A stretch of DNA of 64,000 nt from Begonia masoniana (Eukaryota; Streptophyta; Magnoliopsida; Cucurbitales; Begoniaceae): contig CM039503.1 of the NCBI GenBank assembly GCA_022432975.1, positions 43,477,869 to 43,541,868 of the forward strand, written 5' to 3'. The position numbers and the translations under genes are program-made. Each line of letters opens with the position of its first letter. Within the stretch, counting starts at the first letter, position 1. Shown here in pieces: positions 24,191 through 36,099 of the stretch. The notes under the pieces were generated by a model, which saw only the letters and a list, made by a program, of their open reading frames with translations, made no database searches and was not told the origin of the DNA.

Positions 24191-24221
24191 AAAGAATTTT
24201 GTCCTCAAAATTCCAGTACCT

Positions 24222-27200
24222 GAATAGTTCTTGATATTGGTCCATCATGTCCTGCTGGCGTTCCCAAGTTGTCTCCTCAACGCTCTGGTTATGTCATAAG
24301 ACTTTTACTAGTGGAACTTCTCTGTTGCGTAATACCTTTACTGCAGTACTCTAAGATCCTTACTGGTTTCTCCTCATAAGTAAGAGTAGGAAGGACTTCA
24401 ATGTTCTGCTGTTCCATAATCTGCGAAGGATCTCTAACACATTTCTTTAGCACGGAAACATGAAACACATTATGAACTCCCTCCAAGGAGGCTGGTAACT
24501 GAAGTTGATATGCCGACTTCCCAATTCTCTTCACGATTTGGAAAGGTCCAATATATCTGGGGTTCAACTTGCCTCTTTTCCCAAATCTCACAACTCCTTT
24601 GAAAGGTGACACCTTAAGGAAACTTCATTACCAACATCAAATTCTAATTCTCTTCGTCTTTTGTCTGCATAGCTTTTCTGTCGGCTTTGAGCTGTTAAGA
24701 TTCTTTGTCGGATAAGAGCAATCTTCTCCACTGTCTGCTGCACAATATCAGGACCAATCAATTGTGCTTCCCCAACTTCATCCCAATATAACGGAGATCT
24801 GCACTTTCGTCCATATAATGCCTCGTATGGTGCCATGCCTATTGTTGCTTGAAAACTGTTATTATAAGAGAATTCAATCAATGGTATATACTTACTCCAA
24901 GAACCTTGAAATTCTAGTACACATGCACGAAGCATATCCTCCAACGTTTGGATAGTTCTCTCTGATTGTCCATCAGTTTGAGGATGAAAGGCTGTGCTAA
25001 AACTAAGCTGTGTTCCCATTGCCTTGTGCAAACTTTTCCAAAACTTAGATGTAAATCTGGAGTCTCGGTCTGAAACTATGGTGTTTGAAACTCCATGCAG
25101 TCTAACAACCTTGTGCACATACAACTCAGCCAATTGATCCATCGAGTATGTTATCTTCATTGGCAGAAAGTGAGCTGATTTGGTTAAACGATCAACTATT
25201 ACCCAAATTGCATTGTGACCTTTTACTGTTCTAGGTAATCCTATAACAAAATCTATAGTTATTTGTTCCCATTTCCATTCGGGAACTGGTAAGGGTTGTA
25301 ATGTTCCAGCAGGCCTCTGATGTTCAGCTTTGACTTGCTAGCAGACCAGACATAACTCCACATACTCTGCCACACTTCTCTTCATACCTGGCCACCAATA
25401 ATGTTACTTGAGATCTCTGTACATTTTCGTACTACCAGGATGAACAGAAAGTCTGGAGCAATGTGCCTCAGATAGAATTTCTTTTCTAAGTTCGGTATCA
25501 GCCGTAACAAACCATCTATTTCGAAACTTGAGAATTCCATCAGCTGAGCAGTTGAAATCCGTCTTGTCAGTAGAATCTATGCACAACTTAAACTTATTAC
25601 ACTCAGTGTCATTCATTTGAACTTCCTTTATTTTCTCCAAAATAGTTGGCCTCAAAGATATGGCCGAAAGCATGGCTGACACACTAGACACAACTTCCAG
25701 GTTAAATCTTTGGAATTCTGTCTCTAGAGCTATCGGTATGTCTAGAGTCAATGCAGAAACTAAAGGGGTCACTCTACTCAAAGCATCAGCCACTACATTC
25801 GCCTTGCCAGGGTGGTACTTAATCTCAAAATCATAGTCTTTGACAAACTCTAACCACCTATGTTGCCTTATATTCAGTTCTTTTTGCGTGAAAATGTATT
25901 TCAGACTTTTATGATCCGAAAATATCTCACAGGTTTGTCCATACAGGTAGTGCCTCCAAATCTTTAATGCAAAGACCACAGCAGCTAGTTCTAAGTCATG
26001 TGTAGGATAGTTCTTCTCATGTGTTTTTAACTGCCTAGAGGCATAAGCTATAACCTTTCCACCTTGCATCAATACACCACCAAGTCCAACCTTGGAAGCA
26101 TCACAATAAATGCTGAATTTACCTTTTTCGACAGGAAGAGTTAAAATTGGGGCGTTTGTCAATTTCTGCTTCAAGGTCTGGAAACTGGATTCACATCTAT
26201 CAGTCCAATTATACTTCACATTTTCCTTGTTAACATAGTAAGGGGTGTGGCAATCTTTGAAAATCCCTCGATGAATTTTCTATAATACCCTGCTAATCCA
26301 AGGAAACTTCGGATATCAGTGGCATTCTTCAGTTGGGGCCATTCCTTAACAGCTTGAACCTTGGCTGGGTCAACAGATATCCCATCTCCGGAGATCACAT
26401 GACCAAGAAAGTGAACTCTGTCTAACCAAAACTCACACTTAGAAAATTTGGCATAAAGTTGGTGCTGCCTCAGCAATCCTAACACAAGCTTAGGTGTCCT
26501 GCATGCTCCTCCTTAGTTCTAGAATAGATTAAAATGTCATCTATGAATACAATGACAAACTTGTCCAAATACTCGTGAAACACCCTATTCATGAGATCCA
26601 TGAAAGCTGCTGGCGCATTTGTCAAACCAAAAGACATAACCAAAAACTCATAATGTCCATACCTTGTGCAAAAGGCAGTATTTGGGATATCTTCAGATTT
26701 AACCTTCAACTGGTAATAACCGGACCTGAGGTCAATTTTAGAGAAAACTCTTGCACCTTTAAGCTGATCAAATAAATCATCAATCATCGGCAGTGGATAC
26801 TTGTTCTTAACAGTTAGCTTATGCAATTCTCTATAGTCTATGCACATACGCATTGATCCATCCTTCTTTTTGACAAAAAGGACAGGTGCACCCCATGGTG
26901 AAAAGCTAGGGCGTATAAACCCCTTCTCCAACAAATCCTCTAACTGTTTCTTCAACTCTTTAAGTTCTGTTGGTGCTAGTCTATATGGATTCTTAGATAC
27001 TGGCTCAGCGCCGGGGTAAACATCTACCACAAATTCAATTTCTCTATCCGGTGGCAAACTAGGAAGGTCATCTAGAAATACTTCTGAAAAATCTTGGACA
27101 ACTAAAACATTTTTGGGGCTTGATTTTTCTACTGTTTGTGTGTCTAAAACACTGGCCAAAAAGCATAAATACTCTCTACAAGGGGAGGATCTATAACTAA

Positions 27201-28695
27201 CAGAAGTCATTACGGTCATTTCCTTACTCTTCTTCAGGGCTTGGAAAGTATGGTTTAAACCACTAGGGGGTTGGAAACTAACAATTCTAGTTCTACAATC
27301 TATAGTGGCATAATGCTTAAACAACCAATCCATTCCTAGGATCACATCAAATCCCATTATGTCCATAACAATAAGATCAGCAGGCAAATTCATGTTCCCT
27401 ACCAACACCACACTATCAGGCATCATTTAACTGGAGTGCATGTGCTCACCAGAAGGTAATGCTACGTTATACACATGCTCAGAAGGAGTAAACCGTACAT
27501 CTAACTTATCAGCAAATGCAGAGGCTATAAAAGAATGAGTTGCACCCGAATCTATCAAAGTAAAAGCAGGTACAGAGTTAATCAATACAGTACCTGACAT
27601 TATAGCAGGCTGGTCCTCATCACCTGACTCCATCATGGAGAATATTCTTGGCTTAATCATGGCAGGGCCACCCTTCAAAGCCGGGCAGTCTCTGTTGACA
27701 TGGCCAACCTTGTTACAATGGAAACACCGAACGACCCGGGGCTTTGGGCAATCCTTGTACAAGTGTCCAACCTCATCGCAGTTGAAGCACTTACCCGATC
27801 CAAATCTACACTCGCCCGAGTGATTCTTCGAACACTTTGGGCACTGAGGAAACATCTTGGTATCTGGTACCTTCTTTCCTATCCCTTGGCTGTGCTGGCC
27901 TTCATTGGGCCTCTTCACTCCTCTCTGCGGCGGTGGTTGAACAAACTTTCTCGGGGCCTCCTTTAGTCCAGCACATTTCAATTCAGCTTCTTCCACCTTC
28001 AATGCTGTGGACACAACATCACTGAAGGGCAGACCTTTATAACCAGAAAACTTGACCCCTCTGTACATTTCTAGTTTCAGTCCATTCATGAATTGAAACA
28101 CCTTATCTTCATTTCGGTGAATAAAGTGTCTAGCGAATCTGGATAGGGACTCAAATTGTCTAACGTACTCAGCCACAGACCCTGTCTGCTTCAAGTTCAA
28201 AAACTCTACCTTCTTTGCTGCCTGGACTGTGCTATTAAAATATTTCTCATAGAAGATGTCCTTAAACTGTGACCAAGTCATAGTCAGAATGTCAGTGGTG
28301 GTCTCAATTGTCTCCCACCAAAGCTGGGCGTCTCCAGCAAAATGAAAGGTCGCCAGGGTGACCTTGTCTCCTTCTCCGACGTTGGCACATCGGAGCATGC
28401 TTTCAATCTTCCTCAACCACTCTTCAGCAACAATCGGGTTAGATGATTTTCCATCAAACGTGGGCGGCTGAAGCTTTCGGAATCGGTCTCCTGAATGCTC
28501 ATTGCTAGAACCTGAGTTGGCACTCCCCTGCACCTCTCGGTTCAGTAACACCCCCAACTGATCGGACTGCGGACGCACTAAGTCTGTTTGCTGATGTACC
28601 AAGTCTGTTAATTGTCTAATAACACTAGGTTCTTCCTCACTCCTCAAGTTTGGCATTTCCCTCGGTATCCTAGGTCTTCCTGGACGTCTGGCCAT
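24222..28695 (-). pseudogene. A2 gag-pol polyprotein, multiply broken
   Basis: Starts MARRPGRPRIPREMPNL at 28,695. Domains in order: gag (DAQLWWETI), knuckles CFNCDEVGHLYKDC and CFHCNKVGHVNRDC, protease [12 protein letters not shown] (FIDDILIYS), RNase H including the DLELAAV and SDHKSLKY catalytic regions, integrase ([23 protein letters not shown]) and a Tekay-type chromodomain tail (PLVKVL..NQ..EETTWE). Breaks: TAA just before [10 protein letters not shown] (27,426); single-base shifts near 26,490 and 26,220; TAA at LK*HYWWP (about 25,404); TAG at CLVC*QVK (about 25,340); shifts near 24,612 and 24,345; TGG to TGA in the chromodomain. Several stops are CAA/CAG to TAA/TAG. Expected length is ~1,450-1,500 residues. 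Confidence 0.9.
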
Positions 28696-28833
28696 TAGCT
28701 CACTTCCTGTACAAGGTTAACTATGTTCATAAATATCTAATTACTAAGGCTAACATAAACACTTACAGTTGTTGGAGTACTTCCATGCGACGATTAGTAC
28801 TTATGAGTAATCTTTTGAACGGTTTAACTGAAT

Positions 28834-28846
28834 GTCTCTGATACCA
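28834..28846 (-). other. Primer binding site of A2
   Basis: Minus strand TGGTATCAGAGAC, identical to the A1 site at 1,678, three bases inside the 5' LTR end. Confidence 0.88.
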
Positions 28847-28849
28847 CAC

Positions 28850-30946
28850 TGTAACGCCCCGAGTTATCTAAACCCGGTTCGTCACACCATGCCCGTACAT
28901 GACTAAAATTTCAATCATATTTTTTTTTTTTGAAAACTTGACATAAGCGGAATCTCCAAAACAATAATATTCGAAACTTGCAGCGGAAATCGTTTAAGTA
29001 AGAATCAAGTTAAACAAGCCTAATGTACAATGCTTAAACACTCAGTTAAAAGATTGGGGATAATCGGCAAAAGGAATAAAGGTTTAAATCGTAAAACACT
29101 TCATGAGTTTCAAAAGTCAAATGCATCGCCCACTGAACAAAGTCAACAAAAGGGGCTGAGGCAGAAGAGGGAAGACATCATCCGGTGGCAAAACGACAAA
29201 ATGCACTCTACATCTTCCGATGACGTCAGCCAGATGATTTCCTTCATCTGATCGACTTTGTTCTACATCCACCGGTGACTAAACGACAAAATACTCTCTA
29301 CACCTTCCAATGACGTCAGCACGCATCTGCCGATGAGTTTACTGAGACATCATCGATAGACTTAAACCTACATCTTCCGATGACGTCAGCATGCATCTGC
29401 CGATGAGTTTACTGAGACATCATCCGATAGACTTAAACCTACATCTTCTGATGACGTCAGCACGCATCTGCCGATGAGTTTACTGAGACATCATCCGATA
29501 GACTTAAACCTACATCTTCCGATAGGTGACAGAACACCAACACAACATCTGCCGATAGAGGACAGAACCACATTTCATCTACTCCTTGGAATACACACAC
29601 AATCCTAACTACAGGAAAGAATCTTGCTCACTTCACTGAGACCATTATATTACTAAAAATCCAGTGAGCACCAATATTTATCCCGACAGAATACTATTAA
29701 CTGGAAAATCTCGAAAAAAGTATTCAGAACATTGAAATCACTACTGTTGAAATCACTACTGTTATGAAAACTCAACATGCTCAAATTGAAACATTTACAA
29801 CTAAACCTTCAGACCAATGACACCAGTTAACCCGCCTCATCAGTTTACCAAGCCGAAACATGAATGTGCTCCTCCAACCAGCCTATTCCTCAGTGAACTC
29901 AGAGAATTCACCTGTAGTATCCTCAACACCTACATCACAAAACTCATCTATTAGCCTAATGCTAAGTAAGTAAAGCAGTAATGAAATGCTTTGCTAAACA
30001 TAAATTCCTAAACATGCAATTTCTACTTTCTCATCTCAGTTACATACACGTACGTTCATAACTGATCTGATCCCTTGGTTCCCTTGGGAGTGGGATCAAT
30101 TCTCCCAATGTCATACATCCTCTACTCGATTAAGGGGCAGATGAATTCCCTTAATAGCTGATCTGATCCCATGGTTCCCTTGGGAGTGGGATCAATTCTC
30201 CCCATGTCATACATCCTCTACTCGATTAAGGGGCGGATTAGTTCCCTTAATAGTTTGTCTGTCACATTCAGTTCATACCTTACCATTCTTACATGGAAAT
30301 TCATTTTCGTAGTCTTTCAAAAACATGATGCATGACATACAAAATCATTCACAAAATGCACAACCCTACTGTTTTGTGATGTAGGCCCGAAGGCACATGC
30401 ATACTTTACTTACCTGGATTCTTGGAAATTATTCGATTACCACTACTCGGGAAGCTCTGTACACCTAATGTCATAAGCAGAATACCGATTAGATCATCAC
30501 TAACCTTAACCTTATATCGTTCAGAAACCTATGGAGCTAGTTTGGAAACTCTGGTTACCGATCATTCTCAACACTAAACTAGAACTCAACACACTCGCGG
30601 CCTCATTAAAATACACGCATTGTACTCTCTCTGCTATATAGCCACTAAAATCTCAAGATAACGAAAGGAAAACTTACCTAGTTTGAAGGAGGATCGGGCG
30701 AGGGAAAATCGTCTAGAGAGCTCGACTGCTTGAGTTGAAAACCCAAAGAGGAAAATGAGGGAACAGTGGCGGCTAAACCTCATTAAACCCTCCCTTAAAT
30801 GCGTTATCCAAAATAAATTACAATTTACCATTCTGTCCTTGCTCAATCACTTGTTAACCTAATCACTAAATCACCCATATTTCAATTATAAAACATTCTC
30901 TATAAATGAAAAAAGGTAAATCGGTTAATGGAAACCGGGTGTTACA
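28850..30946 (-). mobile_element. 5' LTR of A2
   Basis: TGTAACGCCCCGAG to ACCGGGTGTTACA. It is followed by the duplication AACTG. On the minus strand it has a TAAG/TATA-like region near 30,790, then the donor/acceptor pair at 29,930-30,413, the 96-bp duplication and TGACGTCA-containing units. Confidence 0.92.
29930..30413 (-). promoter_or_regulatory. Candidate 5'-leader intron in A LTR
   Basis: Donor CCAG|GTAAGTAAAG at 30,413 and acceptor TTTTGTGATGTAG|GTG at 29,930, 484 nt apart. CTTACTTAGCATTAGGCTAA lies before the acceptor. The plus-strand solo LTR at 56,135-58,406 has the same 484-nt spacing. Confidence 0.5.
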
Positions 30947-31104
30947 AACTGGTTTCTGATTCATTTACCCTCCCTACAGATACTCAGTGTAGAGAGATAG
31001 AAAGATATTTAGATTTTCAACCGTCACAGAGACAATGTCGGCTTGCAAAGACGAAGTTCCTCGCATCTGCGACATCAAAAGTAATGTTTGCGTTGTACCA
31101 AATT

Positions 31105-31308
31105 TCAAACGTGGTGAGCGATATCGTGAAGAAGGAAGCTCTGGAAAAGGCTACAAAGACATTAATGGCGGGGGGAGAAGTAGAAGAAATGAGAAGCAGA
31201 AGTAGAGCGCTGGCAGAGAAGGCAAGAAGAGCCGTGTCAGCAAATGGGTCATTGTCTTCTAATTTGAACGACTTGATCAAATGTTTAAAAAACTCCTCAG
31301 AATTTTGA
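31105..31308 (+). pseudogene. UDP-glycosyltransferase C-terminal fragment inside the MULE
   Basis: The frame encodes ...VSDIVKKEALEKATKTLM then EEMRSRSRALAEKARRAV, then NLNDLIKCLKNSSEF and stop. This is the C-terminal helix region of plant family-1 glycosyltransferases (UGT73-like), which transfer sugar to small hydrophobic acceptors in the cytosol. The sugar-donor PSPG box and everything upstream are absent. The preceding ~150 nt give no convincing UGT sequence and may be captured intron or filler. It lies ~200 bp from the right TIR, as expected for a Pack-MULE capture. Family is fairly sure from the motif spacing; subfamily is a guess. Confidence 0.7.
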
Positions 31309-31510
31309 AGCTCTCTGTAATAAATCAACCACTGGTTCCTCCTCCACTCATAGCTTGTTAACATTTCGTAAACCCTGCTTGTCATTTTTAGGAAACAAAG
31401 AATTGAGTAGAGCTCCGTTGAATTGGGAAATGAGATCGCCGAAAAAACTCATATTTGAAGGTTTTAATCTTTTTAATGGCGATTATTGCAGAAACCCAAT
31501 TTTGGAATAG

Positions 31511-31690
31511 AGGCATTTTAAGAAGAAAAAATGAACACATGCAAAAAACGTGACTTTTTAACGGAAAATGTGACGGTAGGGGCCATATTGCCCATTATCA
31601 AAGTATTAAGGTTGTTCTTGCCAATTATCCAAGTTTACGGTGTAAATTGTCCATTTCACCTAGTTGTAGGGGCTAAATTGCATTTTGCCC
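31511..31690 (-). repeat. Right terminal inverted repeat of the MULE
   Basis: The reverse complement starts GGGCAAAATGCAATTTAGCC and matches the left TIR. Followed by TATATAAAA (31,691-31,699). Confidence 0.9.
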
Positions 31691-32370
31691 TATATAAAAT
31701 GACATGTAATTAGAAAAAAATTATTTTAGATGAATCAATAAAAAATATATCAGTGCCAATTTGACATTTGCATAACTACAAATTAGATATATTCAACTAG
31801 ATAATTTTTATCTATTTATTTATCAATCATTTGCAACATGTTAAGAAAATTACAAGTTCAAAAAAAATTACTTCAAACTACAATAGAAAGTAATAAATAA
31901 AAATATAATCTTCAACATCTAAAATTTTAAATTATTCAAGTATTTTATATTCTCGTTGTCATTCTCTCGTCATGGTGTCGTTCCAATCTTAGATGGAAAT
32001 GAGTGACTCTACGAGTTCGGGTGGGTAAAACCAGTATTTTTATAATTATTAGATTCCACAAATAAATTTGTCGTGTTGTTAACAGTCAACATGTCTTGGA
32101 TTGACCTATTTTATTCAATTGATCAAAATCAATAATTTAAGAAATTATTGTGCAATTAAGAAATAAGCAATCGGTAAATTGAAGGAATTTTTTATGTACA
32201 ATATTGGATAATGATTGGAGCTTTAAAACATGACAATTTAATAGATCTTATTTAATATAAATTATATTTATATTAAATAAATTTATTATTTACAAAAAAA
32301 AGAAATTGTTTTTTTAAGCGGAGGAAACTATATTTCCTCCCCTCTTTATTTTGTACGCCACAAGGAGAAA

Positions 32371-32374
<4 letters not shown>

Positions 32375-32402
<28 letters not shown>
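32375..32402. repeat. (GA)n microsatellite
   Basis: An uninterrupted GA run of about 14 units, preceded by AGAAAAGAA. Confidence 0.95.
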
Positions 32403-32406
<4 letters not shown>

Positions 32407-32749
32407 TTCATTTCAATCGTGAAATCATCACATTCTAAAGCCAATGATGTGTTCGTAGGACTTCAATTAACAACTCTTGCGAAAGCAGTTCGATAGTTGG
32501 TAAGTTTTTCTCTTCGTTTTAAGGTTTGAAAGTTGGGTTTTTATTGGATTCGTATTTGAGTTTTGAAACTCGATTCCATAAGTTGTTTTTAGTCTATTTG
32601 GATAGATTTAAGTTTTCTGTATATTGGTTGTTCGAATGGAGGCAAGAAATGGCAAAGAGAGGCAATTTTCGCGACCTCTCATCACTGTAAATTGCCTAAG
32701 TGTTAACTGTTGTAGATGACTAGTCAATACTTCAAACCCTATGGTTAGC

Positions 32750-32940
32750 AACAGCGTTGTCGAGGTGTTGATCCTTTTGAGAGGTTCATCGATACATTAA
32801 GTGTCGACCATTGTCAAGACCCAAGAGGTTTAGAGGTCGAACCTTGCTCGAAGATGTCAACCCTTGCCTATAAGTGTCGAGTGGTGGATTAACCCCTACC
32901 TATAAGTGTTGACCAATGGGTCAACCCCTGCAAGGTCTTT
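32750..32940. repeat. Diverged GTGTCGACC minisatellite
   Basis: Repeated 'aagtgtcgaccantg', 'gggtcaacccctgcctata' and 'gtcgaggtg' blocks, 25-35 bp apart and degenerate. A related set is at 21,905-22,035 inside the MULE. Confidence 0.6.
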
Positions 32941-34204
32941 TATGCCGCATAGTATTATACTTAATGAAAAAAAATTTGGTCAAGGTGTGTAGCACCTCGG
33001 TGAAGTGCATGGTCATTTTGGTTTAGGTTCATAGTTTCGATATAAGACTCATCCATGTTTTTTCTTAGTGTTGAATGAGATCGCCTAAGTGTCAGATGAG
33101 TTCGTGAATTTTGACTCGGTGTTTGAGATCGTCGCTCTTGCACTTAAAAGGAACGGTAATCGTCGAGGAAATGATTTTATACTTTTTGCATTGCATTGCA
33201 TCATTGTTTTATAAAAATCTTATTTTGGTGAGGTATCACCTATAAAAAACTTGACAAAGTCTGGTTGACAGCATGCCAGTTTTTTACATATATGTACATA
33301 GTTTTACACGTTTACCATTGATGCATGGTCTTTTTATATTGTTGTGATTTATATTCTGGGGGATAAATACTTTTGATGTTTTGGACGGTTTCGGTGTCAA
33401 AACATCACAAGGCTATCTCAGTGCACCTTCTGTTGTGTGAAAGTTGACTTGTTTACACGATTATAAAATAGGAAATAAGACGATGTTGATGCACTTCTGG
33501 GTTTCAAATCTCTAAACGTGATCAGGATATATTTATTTATTTTGGATTACAAGAAGTGTCGTGCTGAGTTTGCCGGCTACCTGGGTAACGTTAATGGATA
33601 TTCAAATCACCATTACTTTTTACCTTCTTCTTGGCTCGTGAGGTGTTGTTGGACCTTCAGTCGCCATTTTTTTATATTAGTGTGCCAAAAAGGTTATTGT
33701 ATGACCCTCCTTTTTCGAGTGACATGATTTTAAAGTGAAAAATACAATAATGGTCTATTTTATTATAGTTGTCTATGTATACAACAACGTTTTAAATAAT
33801 GTCATATCGGTTGCTCGTGAAGCATGTTTTCTTAAAACAATGGAAATGAGCTTTCTTTGAAAAATGTTTGAAAACCATTCATTTTCTCATCATGTTTTGA
33901 AATTAAAGGTAAAAGAAGTTTTACATGCATTGCATTTAGTAGAACATTTCTATTAAATTAGTCACTCACTTCAAACGACCTTCTCCCTTTCTAGGCAAGA
34001 ACAAGAACAGAGAGTAGCTAGAGTTTCGGAAGCAATTTTTTTTTTTTTTTATTTATTGTCTGAGTATTTGTTTGAATCCTAGTGAGAACTCATATCGTGA
34101 GTTTGTATAAGATTAACTGAATTGAATTTGTATTTTTTAAATCTTACTGAATTATCTTTTAATTATCGCACTATTATATTTATAGTTATTGTGTGAATTT
34201 TTGG

Positions 34205-35085
34205 GATTTAATTTATCTTCAAGTCTTTCACTACAAACCAAGTCTTGGATTGGACAATCGTCTGACATAGCGTTCTATTAGGCTCACCTCCGGGTCGTGA
34301 TATGGTGCAAGTTGAAAGTTGTCCTCTTCGTTCATGATATACACGTCCACTTACACTAAAAGAAGACTCTGATACTACTGTAGATACTAGATGTGTTATT
34401 AGATTATATGTCATTATAAAAAAAAATAAGATATATAGTCGAATACTTTTCCACCAATCTAAAATATTAAAGTTTTATTTCCGAGAAAATTGATAACAAA
34501 TGTCAAAATAAATATCAAGTTCATTTCGTATAGAACTACAATAAAAATTCGTATATAATTCACTCCATATATCATAAATACTACATTGTAGAGTTATAAT
34601 ACCTCCACTACCACTACTACTAGCATAAAAATATTTGTGTGAAAAAAGTTGTGAACGACTAATATTAGAATATTTAATTTAATAAGAAAAATATAAATTA
34701 ACAATTTTATTTGTTATTTGATCGCTAGTAATTAAAATAGCAGTATATAAATTAGTAAAAATTCTATTAAGCATAAGATACACTTCTTTTAATTTATACT
34801 TAGGATCCATGATGCATGCATAACAAAAAAAAATGTCGAGCCAATATTTTTTAAATTTTGTTTATATTTTATTAATAATATATCTAAATTTTGATATTGT
34901 GCAAAATTACACGTTAAATTTACAAAAATAGGAAGAACAAGATGAGAAGTGAGATAATAAATTTTAGAATATTCATTTGTAGTATTATGAAAAAGTTTTA
35001 CAAAATCAAGAAAAATATTAACAACTTCACAGCTAAATTTATCAATATTAATACTTATCAATATGACTTACCATTTTTATTTAAT
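34205..35085 (-). pseudogene. hAT-superfamily transposase remnant
   Basis: Reading the minus strand, the C-terminal part has VSTVVSESSFSVSGRV followed by a short RR..L motif, which is the hAT dimerisation region. Upstream is a region resembling the conserved middle (EYSKIYYLTSHLVLP, YKQNLKNIGSTFFFVMHASWIL), analogous to the 'YPTSNL...M..K...YW.....A.ILDPR' part of zinc-finger BED/RICESLEEPER-type transposases. Several stops and shifts separate the pieces. No terminal repeats were identified. The enzyme would cut and paste hAT transposons. Class is fairly certain, boundaries approximate. Confidence 0.7.
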
Positions 35086-35259
35086 AAAAGTACAAAAAAC
35101 TTGTCAATATTACTTATCATTTTGCAACAGTAAAAAAGTTGAATTTTGTCTATTATCTATGTTGATTTTGCAACATCAAGGGTTGTTGCTTGCTATGCAT
35201 GATGAATTACCGTCAGCCGAATATCATTACTGTCTCTAGCATATGTACGCAAATTTCAA

Positions 35260-36096
35260 AAACTAATTTCGGAGCAGAGTATACAGAGATGCAATGTGGA
35301 ATACGGCCAGGGCAACCATAAGTTATTATTTCGAGGATAGAAATGAGGAAATTATATCATATTAACCTTGATGCCCACATATCTCTTCGACGCATAGAAC
35401 CTACTAGATATTGGGCTAGCCATGCATTTTCTTCAATTCCCAAGTGCGAAATGAGATTGAATAATTTATGTAAGTCATTCAATGTAGTTCTATTGTCTGC
35501 CAGAGACAAATCAATCTTGACCATGCTCGAGATGATCCAAAAGTGTTTGATGACTCGGACAGTGAAAAACTATGAGAAGTTGGCCTCGTCAACGGAGTCT
35601 TGTGTCCGCACATAAGAAAGAAGTTTGGGAAGTTAGAACATGCAACTCGAAATTAGAGCCCTATGTTTGTAGGAGCTGCACAAATTGAGGTCTATAACGG
35701 CAATGAACAATATGTTGTCAACATGAATACGTGTGTGTGGAATTGTTACAGGTGGGAGCTTACTAGAATCTCGTGTGTCCATTTCATTCTCTGCATGCAT
35801 TTTTTTTGACAAGCACCTAAGAATTACGTGTATCAATACTATCAGCGGGAAACTTATTTGCAGATGTACTCACAATTTATTCATCCCGTTAGCAGCCACC
35901 AAATGTGGCCGCCAGTAAAAAATGAGAACGAAATCTTTCCACCCAAAAGAAATTGCCAACCTGGTAGGCCAAAGAAGACAAGAGTGCAAGATGTTGATGA
36001 GCTGTCAATTTTGACAGTTAGTCGGAAGAACTCGACGATGTCGTGTTGTATATGTTGGCAGCAGGAGCATAATAATCACACTTGTTCTCACAGATG
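35260..36096 (+). pseudogene. MuDR-type (Mutator) transposase C-terminal remnant
   Basis: Frames encode SIPKCEMRLNNLCKSFNVVL and ARDKSILTMLEMIQK, the end of the MULE transposase domain. Then comes a SWIM zinc finger (NTCVCNCYRWELTRIPCVH) with following QAPKNYVYQYYQ, a PGRPKKTR motif, and a final CCHC knuckle (CCICWQQEHNNHTC) before the stop. Damage: a stop at about 35,613, a TGA just before QAPKNYV, and frame changes between segments. The DDE core upstream is missing. Whether it relates to the MULE at 18,472-31,690 is unknown; no matching TIR is nearby. Confidence 0.85.
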
Positions 36097-36099
36097 ATC

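Larger units (their letters stand above)
22079..30946 (-). mobile_element. Tekay/Del-like Gypsy element A2 (full length, 8,868 bp)
   Basis: Complete structure on the minus strand: 5' LTR 28,850-30,946, PBS, gag-pol, PPT and 3' LTR 22,079-24,176, flanked by AACTG at 22,074-22,078 and 30,947-30,951. The LTRs are nearly equal in length (2,098 and 2,097 bp) and similar, with a few dozen differences by eye, more than in the inner B element. Gag-pol carries several stops and frameshifts, so it is inactive. Confidence 0.93.
18472..31690. mobile_element. Mutator-like element (Pack-MULE type) with 9-bp TSD
   Basis: Terminal inverted repeats at 18,472-18,650 and 31,511-31,690 align over ~180 bp at high identity by eye (both start GGG..AA.TGCAATTT). 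They are flanked by perfect 9-bp duplications TATATAAAA at 18,463-18,471 and 31,691-31,699, the hallmark length for Mutator. No transposase lies inside. The interior holds a C-type LTR, a complete A-type retrotransposon, and DNA that looks captured from host genes, including a glycosyltransferase C-terminus. Without the retrotransposons it would be only about 2 kb. Confidence 0.88.
31700..34190. other. Intergenic DNA with simple repeats, no gene recognised
   Basis: AT-rich, with a (GA)n microsatellite at 32,375-32,402 and a GTGTCGACC-type minisatellite near 32,750-32,940. 33,500-33,730 has an open frame of no recognisable family. Possibly old, unrecognisable LTR or UTR-like sequence. Confidence 0.6.
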
